DNA of 64,000 nucleotides from Heliocidaris erythrogramma (taxonomy: Eukaryota > Echinodermata > Echinoidea > Camarodonta > Echinometridae). Below the pieces are notes generated by a model. That model made no database searches. It was not told the DNA's origin and was given only the letters and a program-made list of their open reading frames with translations. The translations under genes were made by a program, and so were the position numbers. Positions 44,459-56,021 of this stretch are shown here, in pieces; the stretch's first letter is position 1, and each line of letters starts with the position of its first letter. The DNA lies in the NCBI GenBank assembly GCA_025617745.1, contig CM046858.1, positions 39,477,850-39,541,849 of the forward strand, in the 5' to 3' direction.

Positions 44459-46690
44459 TAATAATTGAAACCATTCATAATGAACAGTAGAACGCAATAA
44501 TTGTTGTAGATTCTATACTTTGAAAGTCGAATCCCAATGTTTTGAAAGTAGATGTATGCTGTTGTTTTTTTTCTCCGAATGTGGACAGCAGTCCTCTAAA
44601 GTTATTAAAAGTCAATAATAGGAGAAAAAAATAGGAGAAAAAAATAGGAAAAAGAAACTTGATTCAGTTCAAAGCTATTGTGTTCTGTAAATAGGAATGG
44701 CCAGTTGTCACTTTACTATTTCTAGTAAAGGGTAAACATTTTTACACAAGCTCGTGAAAAATGAAGATGTGTATTTCTTGAAAAGTAGTGTCGTCTGCAT
44801 GTTATAATTAAGAACCTGTAAACTAAAGTCATCATTGCGTATCAAAGTGAAATATTCTTTTATCCAAAATAGGTTCCAGACAAACATGATTTCAAAAGCA
44901 TGAATTAACTATATCAATTATCAAAATATGTACACTACACTAGAACTGGAGATTAAGATATCTTTAACTTTATTAAATCTTAAAAAAGTGAACTGTTTTA
45001 TGGCAAATCGTGTAAATTTGACAAGAGATGTGACAGAAAATTTATAAATCTTTTATACGATGAAAGGAATTTTGTAAAGAAAAAAAGGAAAACCTGTCTA
45101 AAACATTTCCAGTATATATAAATGTTTTAAAAGACAAAGTATAATCTACTTTATACAAGTTTCAAGTTGTTTATATTTTTTTTGAACTGTCTTCAGTTAT
45201 TTTAAAATACACGTACACTCTCTGATTATCTGATTACAATCTTGAATATTTTTTTTTAGACTTCTTGAGAACAACAGCTACCTTCAGTTCGGAATAATAT
45301 AATTATTTACCCAATTTATGAATTGTCATGTGAATTTCGTTGCTTTTATTTTCCTTATAATACAGTTACCCATCTAAAACTCAACATAATTTTATGATCT
45401 TTATATTTGCTTAAGAAATCTCAATGAGACCAAAGGTAGTACGTCACTACGTGTATTGATATCAAAGACAAATGGAGTTGAGGAGGGGGTAAAGTTTATA
45501 CATGTATTTGCTTTTACCATGTTTATCACGTATATTAGCAACCATTCCGCGATATTTAGAAGATGACATATATTTACATCTAACCTTTTGAGGAAATTAT
45601 TATTTTACCCATGTCGTAAAGTGTTTTGTGAAATCAATAGCATGTTTTGCCATGTTACAGTTTAAATGGATGACACTGTTTACTTTCATTACTTAGATGA
45701 TCCCGGGTTATCAGCCACTTTATTAAATGCAATGCTTTGCCAGCCACTTTATTAAATACAATGTTTTGAATTCAATAATGATATTCAGGCCTGTACATAT
45801 AGCTTTTTGTATTGCACATGTCAAAATAAGACAGATTCTCTCATTTCTCTTCACAATTATGTTAAAATCATGTTTACTATAATCAGATATATGTGACATT
45901 GATTGATTTGATCTTTGAATCCAGATCTGTTCCGATGGTTAATTTGAACGAGCATGGCTCTTCAATAAATTTCCAAATATGTTTCTTGAAAAATGATTAT
46001 AAATATTCCATAAAAGATATGAAAGTTTCAATTCCTTTTGGACAAGATAAAGACGCCTTGCCACTTGTTTATCAACTGTAACAATGTTACAATCTACTAC
46101 ATGTCTATCAGATAAAAAAATGCGTTTTCTAGAATAGCGAAACTTATTGCTTATAGCCTTGTATAGGCCTACCGGATCATTGGTTTGGAATGAATAACTT
46201 ATTACAGAATATAGCAATAACTATGATAACGCTGACTACCCGAGGTAAGTGTTGATTTTTGTTCAAAGTCAAACCAAAGTTCACTCGGTAACCACAAAGC
46301 TTCTTTAAAACCTCAATTCAAAAAGAAGTTCCACCAATTTGTTTATATACTGCTATATAGTGTTGATGCTCATGCCCTTACAGCCTGCAAATAAGACTGA
46401 TCAGTTCTTTTTTCGTTTTTAAGATACATATGAATATTCTTATCTTCCCTAATTCAATTCATACAGAGTTATTTATATTTTATATATTTGTAAAATATAA
46501 TTTAGCGGAGAGCTTTTGATATGAACTTTTCTTTTGATGATCTACAAGGCATTATTTTTCATTATGTTCTTGGAGAAAAAAATGATATAGAAATAAAATC
46601 CTCTTTAATATGAATATTCACTTATTCTGTTCATTCTTTTTCTCTCCTGTTTATATTCAAATATTAACCATAAGTTAAATGGAGATGGAC
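44459..46690. other. 3' flank of RING gene, no gene seen
   Basis: AT-rich, low in recognisable repeats; a short duplicated word CAGCCACTTTATTAAAT(G/A)CAATG at about 45711-45765. AATAAA at about 46591 is far from the stop. Confidence 0.5.
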
Positions 46691-46763
46691 GAACCAAACC
46701 GACTGTATACATGTACAAATATTTTGGGGGAACGTTTTATCACCTAGTGCTCAATTTAGCCTT

Positions 46764-46855
46764 CATCATCATCAACATTATTATCATTTTCGTTATCATC
46801 ATCACAATCAATATCATCATTATTACCATCATCATCATCACCACCACCACCATTC
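46764..46855. repeat. (ATC)n microsatellite
   Basis: Imperfect ATC/ATT/ACC array directly beside the hAT-like MITE. Confidence 0.9.
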
Positions 46856-46859
46856 CAAT

Positions 46860-47231
46860 CAGGGGCGGATCCAGGATTAAGTATAAGGGGGGGTACAACT
46901 TTTGGAAAATGTAGACCCGTATTTTTTTGGTCTCGCCTGCTTCTCGAAAAGTCGCTCAGTGGGTTTGGGGGGGGGGGGGGGGAGGGGGGGAGGAGGGGGC
47001 GACAAAAAAAAAATCGCCAGACCTTAAAATTCGCCCTCAGTGGGGGGGGGGGGGGGGGTATGGGCGTCCAGTTTCCCTCCATAATTCTCTGACAAGCAAC
47101 AAAAAAGGCCATCATTCTAAAAGGGGGCACAATCGAGAAAATGGTGGATCGTCTATGGTCAAAATACTTTTCTTCCAAAAGGTGGGGGCACTGGCCGGAA
47201 GTGCCCCCCCCCCCCCCTGGATCCGCCAATG
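46860..47231. mobile_element. 372-bp hAT-like MITE with 8-bp target duplication
   Basis: Left end CAGGGGCGGATCCAGG, right end CCTGGATCCGCCAATG. Flanks ATTCCAAT (46852-46859) and ATTGCAAT (47232-47239) match at 7 of 8, as for a hAT insertion. The interior has long G runs. Confidence 0.75.
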
Positions 47232-47239
47232 ATTGCAAT

Positions 47240-47926
47240 AATCATCATCATCATCACATCATCATCCGGTAATCCTGAGAGTCCGTCTTTTCTTACTTCA
47301 TGTTCGCTCTCCCTCTTTCCTTCCAATTCCGGGGTTCAAAACAAGTTGCAGTAACAACACACAGAAATATTTACCGTCACAAAATATTTAATTTCAATGA
47401 GAACTATTTAATAACGAAACTTGCTGATGGTACAAAGTACTGTTAATCGCTACAGCGGAAGGCATAATCAAAACCCGTTGTAATTACCGACGTCTCGGTA
47501 ATATACTTATCACACACTTATTCATAATTCAGAAGAAAATTATGTAGGCACACGGTCGTCGTAAATACATGTATAAACTTTCAATACACTGATGGAAAAA
47601 GTCACATACAGTAATTTGTGTACTGGCATACCCATGATAATGGCTTGGATACATTATTCAACCGTAACTGTACTGGCCTATTTAGAGCTCCTCGGGGGGG
47701 GGGCTCTGAGGTGCCCATCGCGTTTGATCTCCGGCGTATAGGTGTGAAATTTCGCATGGACCTCGAGTAAGGATGAAGAACAAAAATCAATTATTTGTAT
47801 TATCCATCGTTAGTGGGGGGATCTATTCATCATCTCCCCCCACTAACAATAGAAAGTGTTTTCGTATCTACGCCACCTGATTTTTTGTAAATCAATTTGG
47901 TTTAAGATAAGCGGCAAAATTGCTCC

Positions 47927-47927
<1 letters not shown>
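47240..47927. other. No gene seen
   Basis: Intergenic; a hairpin TTAGTGGGGGGAT / ATCTCCCCCCACTAA lies near 47811-47848. Confidence 0.5.

Positions 47928-47971
<44 letters not shown>
47928..47971. repeat. 44-nt C homopolymer
   Basis: Unbroken C run; a potential G-quadruplex on the minus strand. Confidence 0.95.
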
Positions 47972-47973
<2 letters not shown>

Positions 47974-48852
47974 GTACAGTGGGAGTACTATTTTTTCCGA
48001 AGGTGATAGTTTTACCGAAACATGATGTAGGGTTCTGTTACATTGTATGATTCCTATTTCATTTCGGAATTAACGAACCTTCGGAAACACGTCATGTAAC
48101 CCGTTCAGTGAGACCGTGGATAGGAACACAGATAACAGGGCCGAATATTTTGTCCCTAAATTATCTTTAGAATATTTAAGCGGTCAAGGGGAAATGTTAC
48201 ATGGTGATTGAGGGTTTTTGATACATGGACGGGACGGGCGGAGGCAGCGGAACGTCTGGCTTGGACATTTTTTCTTTTTTTTTGGGGGGGGGGGGGGGGG
48301 GTTGGGGGAGGACATCTTTTGTTTGGTAGACAAAAGGTTCCCCCACTACCATTGTCCGAGCCAGGCGTTTCACCGCCTCTGCGGCCGGTGGGGCACGTGA
48401 CTGGCACGTCATCTCGTCGCGCGCTCGTTGAGGAAATTTGGCAGGTCTATAAAATTGAAAAAAGCTTGGGTACATGCATCTTCAAACGGTAAAAAAAAAG
48501 AAGAGAAATACCTTTTATCAAGTTCCATTGTACGTACCAACGTTTGCGCAGTATAGTCAGGCCTTGACTTGTGTATGTGACTCATGGCTGTCAACTTTGG
48601 GGAACTATTTTTTACATATTTTGGTGCGGGGAAACTTTTGGTGGTGAAAATTAGCCCTTAAACCTTTCGCAACCAAAATTTCTTTGGTAACCCCCGATAA
48701 TATTCTGTGGTATTCCTAGATGGGACGAAGGGTCATCTGTGACCTTGAACTTGGAAATTTTTTCATTTTTTCCAACTTTGAGGGCGCCCTTAACAAAGAC
48801 GGCTTGCCCAATTCCGCCGCTGATTTTTTGTTTGATTATTGCCCGAGTCAAA

Positions 48853-49164
48853 GTCCCGTATTCTGAACTCCGGTTTAACTTAAACCATGGTCTAAATGTG
48901 TGGTTTAACTATGGGCAGCCAAATGTGACACAAATATAACATTAGATATTCAATTTATCAGCATTTTTGGTACTCAATCTTTTAAAAAATGTCTGGGAAT
49001 GTTAAGTACAATAGTTTTCTTGACTGTTAAAGCATGAGACCAGAATCCAGTAACCATAAGGAACATACAGTGTGAACAAATTTTTGACATTTTTGGCTAC
49101 CCATAGTTAAACCACAGATTTAAACCATGGTTTAAGTTAAACCGGAGTTCAGAATATGGGCCAA
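48853..49164. mobile_element. Family C MITE copy
   Basis: CCCGTATTCTGAACTCCGG to CCGGAGTTCAGAATATGGG, about 90% like 36767-37074 by eye. Confidence 0.85.
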
Positions 49165-49547
49165 AGTCTTTAACTATACAAAATTCTAGTTCCTGATCTC
49201 ATAGAGTATTAGAGATACGAGGCTCGAAACATGCATCCAAAATTTCAAAAATGAAATTCGACACCATGTTCGGTGACCTCGTATGTAGAAACGAAAGGTC
49301 AGCTTTGCGTCACAATTAATTTTTCTTTTAAAGAGCATAAAGTTCTTCCAATTTACAGATAATGAGCAGTACTGGATAAAAATTCTGGTTTCAATGGTCA
49401 AATAAAAAGACATAATTTTCATGAAACTCATTTCTTGGAACGCGCATTGGTTGCTATACGAGGCTGTATCTTAGCAACCACTTGACCTTGGGGCAAAATA
49501 TTTTTGGGTTTTCCGTCAGACACTCCGAGCAAAATTTGGTGCGAGTT

Positions 49548-49826
49548 TTAAAAAAATTGAAGGGGGTCGGGTGACAAATTGTCAAAAAATTGGTTGATTT
49601 GACGTGGATTGACCCATAACACACTTATTACAAAAAGAATACTAATGAGGCTCTTCCCAAGTGTGAAAGCTTTCATTACACTCTGAACACTGATAAGGCT
49701 TTCTCCACTGTGCACTCTCATGTGTTCAGTGAGTTTACTTTTGAAACAAAATCTCTCATTACAAATTGTACATCCATGATGCTTTACTCCAGTCTGTCTT
49801 TGAACATGCTGAACTTTTAGTAGCAA
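49548..49826 (-). pseudogene. Zinc-finger fragment with frameshift
   Basis: Reads as fingers 1-3 of the 49947-50893 gene: a partial finger QHVQRQTGVK, one good C2H2 finger (CTICNERFCFKSKLTEHMRVH), then SGE. One A appears lost in the GAAAAA run near 49701, so the next finger is read out of frame (as VQSVMKAF in place of YQCSECNESF). No acceptor or start of its own. A decayed partial duplicate. Confidence 0.8.
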
Positions 49827-49946
49827 ATCTCTTCAGAACACCGTTTCTTTACCCTGATATAAGGAGATTCCTTATATAATTCTCATGACCCTGAGATCCT
49901 CGTTGTGTTGAGTTTCCACTGCACTAACAGAAAATTGATGAAAAAG

Positions 49947-50893
49947 TTATTTTGTGTGTTTACATATGTGTTTTTTGAGGCTAAATTTCACAGTAAACCT
50001 CATTTTACACTCAATACACTCATAAGGTTTTTCTCCAGTGTGTGTTGAAACATGCCTTGTTAGGGAGCCTTTGGTTATGAAGGCCTCATTACAATAAGAA
50101 CACAAATAAGGTTTTTCTCCAGTATGTAATCTCATATGTGTTTTGAGCGCAGTTTTAAAACTAAATCTCCTTTTACACTCAGTACACTGATAAGGTTGTT
50201 CTCCAGTATGTGTTATCATATGTCGAGTGAGCTTGCCTTTTTCTTTAAATCCCTTATTACATTCAGAACACTGATAAGGCCTTTCTTCACTGTGTATCTT
50301 CATGTGTCTACTGACATCACCTTTAAAACCAAAGCTCTTATTACACACAGTACAATGAAAAGGTTTTAGTCTGGTGTGCTTTATCATGTGTCTGGCGAGA
50401 TTACTGGTGAAACGAAAGCTTTCATTACACTCTGAACACTGATAAGGCTTTTCTCCATTGTGCACTCTCATGTGTTCAGTGAGTTTACTTTTAAAACAAA
50501 ATCTCTTATTACAAATTGTACATCCATGAGGCTTTACGCCAGTGTGCCTTTGAACATGGTGAGAGAGTGTACTTTTAGTAGGAAATCTCTGATTACATTC
50601 AGAACATGTAAAAGGGTTTCTGTCCTTCAATTCATTCTTAAATTCTGTACCATTCATTCTGTCATTTGAGTTGATAATGTCACAACTACGTTCCGAACTT
50701 GTGGAGGAGATCTTCTGTGATAATGCTGTAACATGAGATGAAGTTTCATTGTTAAAGATGTCTTGGACAGTGCTTTGACTCACGCCGGCTTGGATATTTT
50801 CACTTTGCTCACTTTCCTCTGATAACTGTTCTACTGATGTCTGTATCTGGCTTCTCATCCTCTGAGGCAGGTCAGACTCACTGTAAATGACAT
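49947..50893 (-). CDS. C2H2 zinc-finger terminal exon B (8 fingers)
   Basis: Acceptor TTTTTGACAG, phase 1 entry (2 bases), stop at 49949-49947. An acidic, serine-rich N-terminal part (SDLPQRMRSQIQTSVEQLSEESE...) is followed by eight tandem C2H2 fingers with TGEKP-type linkers, beginning FTCSECNQRF and ending YECIECKMRFTVKFSLKKHICKHTK. A nuclear DNA-binding protein by family. The acceptor phase fits the 144-nt cassette exons at 55720 and 57056, and its N-terminal part is paralogous to that of exon A. It may therefore be an alternative last exon of one gene or the remains of a second, adjacent copy. Confidence 0.9.
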
Positions 50894-51049
50894 CTGTCAA
50901 AAATACAAGCATGTAAATGTGGTCCAAAGTTTACTGCTTAATCAAACTCCGGGGGAAAAGATTAAAAACATTTTAAATTGAAACTAAGACCAAGGCAATT
51001 TTAGGTTTGATAACATTGACAATAACTGGTTTCCAGCTTTTCTAAAAAC

Positions 51050-51792
51050 AAGAGCCCCAGGGGGGCACGACGCTCACCTGAGGTGATCAATTCACATCTG
51101 GTGCATGTTCTCTCTAGCACCACCAGGAGATATGTTAGAAATTGAAACTACTAGGAGGATGTACATGAGATGATGTTAGAAATTAACATAATTCCCCCCC
51201 CCCCCCCCGCCTGGTTCTGGAGAAGATGTTTGAAATTTCATAGTTTTTACAGTTGGGGGCCCTCCCCCTGGGCCCCCTGGGGGCCACATGTACCATTTTA
51301 GCAACTTTGGGTCCCCTACCCCTAAGGATGATTCCTACCAAGTTTGGTTGAATTCCGATGTGTTTTGGAGAAGAAGATCAGAATGTACATTTTGCCTGGC
51401 AGCCCCCCCCCCCCCCTCCAGTATGTTACCCCCACAGGGCCCCTATAGGGCCACTCAGAGAAATTTCATGAACAACATTCATTCTTCATCTATAGAGGTA
51501 TCTCCATACACAATACCAAGTCTGAGCTATGCCTGGTTCTGGAGAAGAAGATGTTTGAAATTTACATAGCTTTTACAATTGGGGGCCCTCCCCCTGGGCC
51601 CCCTGGGGGCCACATGTACCATTTTAGCAACTTTGGGTCCCCTACCCCTAAGGATTATTCCTACCAAGTTTGGTTGAATTCCGATCATGGGTTTTGGAGA
51701 AGAAGATGAAAATGTAAAAAGTTAACGGACGACGCACGACGCACGACGGACAAATTTCCATCGCAATAGCTCACTCGAGCAGGTGAGCTAAA
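51050..51792. mobile_element. Repeat with CTCACCTGAGGTGA / AGGTGAGC ends and internal duplication
   Basis: Starts ACAAGAGCCCCAGGGGGGC...GCTCACCTGAGGTGATC and ends GCTCACTCGAGCAGGTGAGC. A segment (about 51240-51360) containing GGGCCCCCTGGGGGCCACAT and CCTACCAAGTTTGGTTGAA recurs at 51575-51690. Non-coding, between zinc-finger exons A and B. Confidence 0.75.
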
Positions 51793-52047
51793 AAACCTCT
51801 AAATTCTTAAAGACCATGATACATGTACCAATTTATTCTTGTATTACATCTCGTCTGCTCATGCTTTTAAAAATTCCTCGCTAGAAATTCAATAGTGACC
51901 CTAATGTCAAGCATAAATACTTACTTACATTGTATTCTTGTGTGGTTAAATATAAGGGCAAACAAAAACACTGGTACTGTCTTTCAAAAGAGTGCAATGT
52001 CATGTGTTGAAAGAAGTTGATTTACGAGAGCAAATCTACTGCATTGG

Positions 52048-52204
52048 AAATTCAATATAAAGAGCTTATATAAACATATTCCTGATAATTTTGCTGGTCC
52101 CTGGTCTTTATGATCTCTTGTTTCTTTACCCTGATATAAGGAGATTCCTGATGTAATAGCGTAATTTTCATGGTCCGGAGATCCTCATTATAGTGAATTT
52201 CCAG
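52048..52204. repeat. Copy of the GATATAAGGAGATTCCTGAT repeat
   Basis: Compare 25782-25978 and 49848-49925. Confidence 0.6.
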
Positions 52205-52226
52205 AGAAATTGATGACAAAGTTATG

Positions 52227-52357
52227 TTATGTGTCTACATATGTGTTTTTTCAGGCTAACCTTAATAGTAAACCTCCTTTTACACTCGATACACTCATAA
52301 GGTTTTTCTCCGGTGTGAACTCTCATATGAGCTTTGAGATCAACTTTACAAACGAAT
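52227..52357 (-). pseudogene. Read-through tail beyond the exon A stop
   Basis: In the same frame after the TAG at 52362-52360 the sequence continues as RFVCKVDLKAHMRVHTGEKP and a last finger (YECIECKRRFTIKVSLKKHI) with a natural TAA. It mirrors the end of exon B. The stop arose where a finger has lost about 24 bp. Confidence 0.8.
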
Positions 52358-52359
52358 CT

Positions 52360-54065
52360 CTAAGGCTTTTCCCCAGAATGTGTCATCATGTGCCTTGTGA
52401 CATCACTTCCTTGACTAAACCTCTCATTACATATGGAGCATTGATGAGGCTTTTCACCAGTGTGTTTTCTCATGTGTTTTGTGAGATCACCTTTGTAACT
52501 ATATCTCTTATCACAATTCAAACACTGATGGGGCTTTGTTGCAGTGTGGACTCTCATATGAGCTTTGAGATCAACTTTACAAACGAATCTCTTTTTACAC
52601 TCAGAACAAGGGAAAGATTTTTCTCCAGTGTGTGTTGAAACATGCCTTGTTAGGGAGTCTTTGGTTATGAAGGCCTCATTGCAATAAGAACACAAATAAG
52701 GTTTTTCTCCAGTATGTAATCTCATATGTGTGGTGAGCGCGCTTTTAAAACTAAATCTCCTTTTACACTCAGTACACTGATAAGGTTGTTCTCCAGTATG
52801 TGTTATCATATGTCGAGTGAGCTTGCATCTTTCTCTAAATCCCTTATTACATTCAGAACACTGATAAGGCTTTTCCCCAGAATGTGTCAACATGTGCCTT
52901 GTGACATCACTTCCTTGACTAAACCTCTTATTACATATGGAACATTGATGAGGCTTTTCACCAGTGTGTTTTCTCATGTGTCTTGTGAGATCACATCTGT
53001 AACTATATCTCTTATCACAATTCAAACACTGATGGGGCTTTGCTGCAGTGTGCACTCTCATATGTCGAGTAAGCTTACTCTTTGCATCAAATTGTGTATT
53101 ACACTCAGAACAGAGATAATCATCTCTAGTGTGCGTCTTGATGTGTCTCGTGAGCACATTCTTTGTCTTGAAGGTCTTACTACAATAAAAACACTGATAA
53201 AGCTCTGTTCCTGAATGACTTTGCATGTGATTATTGAGGTTACATTTGGCAGTGAATCTCTTATTACATTCAGAACATGAAAAAGGCTTTTCTTCAGTGT
53301 GTGTTCTAAAATGTACTGTGAGCTCTGCTTTTGAGGTATAGGTCTTATCACAGCAAGAACACTGATGAAGCCCTTTTCTGGTGTGTATTTTCATGTGTCT
53401 TATGAGGGTGTTTCTCGCTGCGAAACTCTTGTTACAAAAAGAACACTGCGGCTTATCTCCTGTATGAGTTCCAATGATATGTTTCACGAGGTTAGCCTCT
53501 GTACTAAATATCATGTTACATTCAGAACACTGGTGAGCCTTTTCACTTGTGTGGCTTAACATGTGTTGGACCAGTTTGCTTCTAGCGCTAAATTTCTTAT
53601 TACATTCACTACATTCATAAGGGCTTTCTCCTTGACAATTTTGAATATCTATAGCAGCCGCAGATATTGCAAGAGACCTCGGATTGCTATGAGAAGTTAC
53701 ATCAGTCATTTGTACAGAAGACACATTTAAAGCATAGACAGTCTTTTGATCTTCATCATTCTCCAACAATTCATTCTTACATCCAGTACTATTTACAGTG
53801 GATTTTTCCAGGTATTTCTCATGATGGATTTGGTTTCTGGAACTCGAGTTGATAAAAATGTCACAACTACCTTCTGAGCAGGTGCAGGAGATCTTCTCTG
53901 ATAATGCTTGATCATGAGACGAAGTTCCCTTTCCCAAAACTTCTTCACGAGTGTTTCGCCTCATGCCAGCTTGAACATGCTCACTTTCTCCTGACAACTG
54001 TCCTACTGATGTATGTATCTGGCTTCTGAACTTTAGAGGCAGGTCAAAGGGATGGCAGACAGCAT
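52360..54065 (-). CDS. C2H2 zinc-finger terminal exon A (15 fingers)
   Basis: Acceptor AATTTTTGACAG, phase 1 entry. About 190 residues of acidic/serine-rich sequence (LPLKFRSQIHTSVGQLSGESE...) precede 15 consecutive C2H2 fingers, from YECSECNKKFSARSKLVQH to HQCSICNERFSQGSDVTRH. The linkers are mostly TGEKP or variants. Pairs of fingers (8-9 and 14-15; 10-12 against exon B 5-7) are almost identical, showing duplication by whole-finger units. Probable nuclear, DNA-binding transcriptional regulator. It ends at an early TAG right after SGEKP; further finger sequence follows in frame, so the protein is about 1.5 fingers shorter than the ancestral reading. Confidence 0.92.
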
Positions 54066-54195
54066 CTGTCAAAAATTAGAACATTTCCCGAAGGTCCAAT
54101 AAACTACTGCTAGACCTCACTTTGCAAAATATGCATAGAATTTTTGTTCAAATGTTTTTTTCATCATTATGAGTATAACATTTAACAAATTCATA

Positions 54196-54231
54196 GTGAC
54201 GAAGCTTTTTGACCTGCACTCATCGGGTCAC
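54196..54231 (-). ncRNA. Hammerhead-like core, left arm (degenerate)
   Basis: Reverse complement reads GTGAC-CCGATGA-GTGCAGGTC-AAAA-AGCTTC-GTCAC. The stem I complement is intact, but both core blocks carry a change (CT to CC, GAAA to AAAA), so it is probably inactive. Confidence 0.5.
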
Positions 54232-54459
54232 AACGCAGGAATGAGAGAATACAAGAAAATACAAAAGTCAAGGAAGGGTGTGTACAGCGACCCGGATATG
54301 ATCCGGGCATGCTAAAATAATCAAAGAGCTTGTACAAACTCCTTTTGTCGGCACAATAGTGGCCCGGTCTACCTCAAATTACCTTGGCGAGGTAAAGTGA
54401 TAAGTATGCGCGCGATATTAAGCATACAGTGTCGCGCTGTTACTTTGCCGTGGCTACGC

Positions 54460-54904
54460 GTGTCGTGTTCTCTACTAATAGAATGCTACCCGCAGTTCGC
54501 AAGGATGTACTGCCTTCCCCCAAATGAGCAATGTCGTTTATAAGTATCATTGTCGGTGTGAAGCCGTCTACGTTGGCCGTACATCTCAGCGTCTAGCGGA
54601 CCGCATTAAACAGCACGTACCCTCCGTGGTACGACAGACATCAGCTGGTAGCCGAGCACAGCCGAAGCGTAATTGCAAAACCGCTGCTAGCGTCGCTAAT
54701 GTTCAACGCCGCAATCACTGCGACTCTGCTATTGGTCAGCACTTGCTGAATAGTCCGGCTTGTTCCAAGGCGTATAACCCTGCTCAGTTCACTATTGTTG
54801 CCCGAGCACGCAGCTTTCAACATCTTCTCTTCTTAGAGGCGCTGTTCATTCAGTCGAAAGATCCGCTATTGTGCCGACAAAAGGAGTTTGTACAAGCTCT
54901 TTGA
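54460..54904 (+). pseudogene. Penelope-like GIY-YIG endonuclease region
   Basis: The linker VFSTNRMLPAVRKDVLPSP, typical just before the Penelope endonuclease, is cut from the domain by a one-base loss in the C run at 54516-54520. The frame then restarts at ATG 54524. The domain shows VVYKYHC (GIY position), YVGRTSQRLADRIKQH (YIG, then the conserved Arg and His), SAIGQHLL, and FLEALFIQSKDPLLCRQKEF to a TGA. In Penelope elements this enzyme nicks target DNA. The zinc-like Cys pair CRC is present. No RT domain upstream. Confidence 0.85.
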
Positions 54905-54993
54905 TTATTTTAGCGTGCCCGGATCATATCCGGGTCGCTGTACACACCCTTCCTTGACTTTTGTATTTTCTTGTATTCTCTCATTCCTGCGTT

Positions 54994-55029
54994 GTGACCC
55001 GATGAGTGCAGGTCGAAAAGCTTCGTCAC
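54994..55029 (+). ncRNA. Hammerhead-like core, right arm
   Basis: GTGAC-CCGATGA-GTGCAGGTC-GAAA-AGCTTC-GTCAC: stem I (GTGAC/GTCAC) and GAAA intact, one change (T to C) in CTGATGA. Compare the intact core at 39043-39082. Confidence 0.55.
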
Positions 55030-55050
55030 TATGAATTTGTTAAAATGTTA

Positions 55051-55576
55051 TCTTTAAGTTTTGTAGTACCAATTGTCTATTTGTACATTATGAGTATGTT
55101 TGTATCAAACAAATTTCCACAGACATTTTGTTGAAATTTGATATCTGCTAAGGTTGAGTCATCTTATCGTTCAAACATTCATACATTTCTCATTTGTCTA
55201 ATTGATTTATACTTCAACCAACCTCCTCTGATTTTTCTGCTTTCCCTCCTTTCAAGTTATTACAAAAGTTGGATTACCCTTTACCAAACATTTTACACAT
55301 AATTTTATAATTCTAGGGATATAAATATTTTATCCCTTTCTGCACCATCGGTGGCAAATCATGATCAAGAATTTGACTACTGAACAATGGTTTGGACTAA
55401 GAAGGTTTACTTTTGTTCTTCTATAGAAACAGAAACAGGTACCTCTCCACTAAACGATTTATGCACATATTATAAAAAAAAGTAAGTAAAAATTAATTTT
55501 AAAAATTCACCCTTGAAAGATCAAATGTAATTGTCAAAAAACATGGTCACCCATAGCTACAGGACTGCATGTTTAC
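55051..55576. other. Intron, no feature seen
   Basis: AT-rich intronic sequence between the Penelope remnant and the 144-nt cassette exon. Confidence 0.5.
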
Positions 55577-55720
55577 CTTGATCGGTTGAAGACTGTAAAG
55601 AAGAATCTTGATGACATGTTGTTTCAAAGTCCTCTTCCTTGATGTAATAGATTTGATATTTAGTGTCTTGTGGAGAGTGTTCCTCACATTTCCCATTATC
55701 CATGTAGCTCTCTTGTTGTT
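55577..55720 (-). CDS. Zinc-finger gene cassette exon 3b (144 nt)
   Basis: Acceptor CCTCACCAG, donor CAAG|GTAAAC; phase 1 at both ends (48 codons). Encodes EQQESYMDNGKCEEHSPQDT then KYQIYYIKEEDFE and a serine-rich end. Same length and phase as 56913-57056, and about two thirds identical in protein. IKEE fits the psi-K-x-E sumoylation motif. Confidence 0.82.
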
Positions 55721-56021
55721 CTGGTGAGGGGAAAAAAAAACATATACACTGCGTGCATCAACAAATAAATATGTTTGCATAACTGGGTCATTCCATGAAG
55801 TTAGGGGCCTCAGGGCAAAGCCTATGATAAAGTCCATGTTACTGTTGTATGAGATCTTCTATTACACTATGGAAGATTCACCTTTTACTTGCCGCAAGTG
55901 CCAAACGTCAGGATTACAGACTTGCCAAGAGTGCTGATCTGCATAAACAATAGGCACTAATAAACAGAAGAATTACACTGCAGATTACAAAAGCTTCACT
56001 GAATTACCCATTTCCAAGTCT

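Larger units (their letters stand above)
54177..55050 (+). mobile_element. Penelope-like element, truncated, with inverted arms
   Basis: Arms of about 185 bp (54177-54361 and 54868-55050) are inverted copies. Each carries the end of the coding region and a hammerhead-like core. Between them is a GIY-YIG endonuclease frame (54460-54904). No reverse transcriptase remains. Inverted tails with hammerheads are known for Penelope-like elements. It lies in the intron between zinc-finger exon A and the 144-nt cassette at 55577, in antisense orientation to that gene. Confidence 0.88.

Noticed and set aside
55889-55938. 50-nt exon-like segment on the minus strand between cassettes 3a and 3b
   Set aside because: Has an acceptor (TTTATGCAG) and a GTAAAA donor, but 50 nt would break the phase-1 scheme and no paralog exists.
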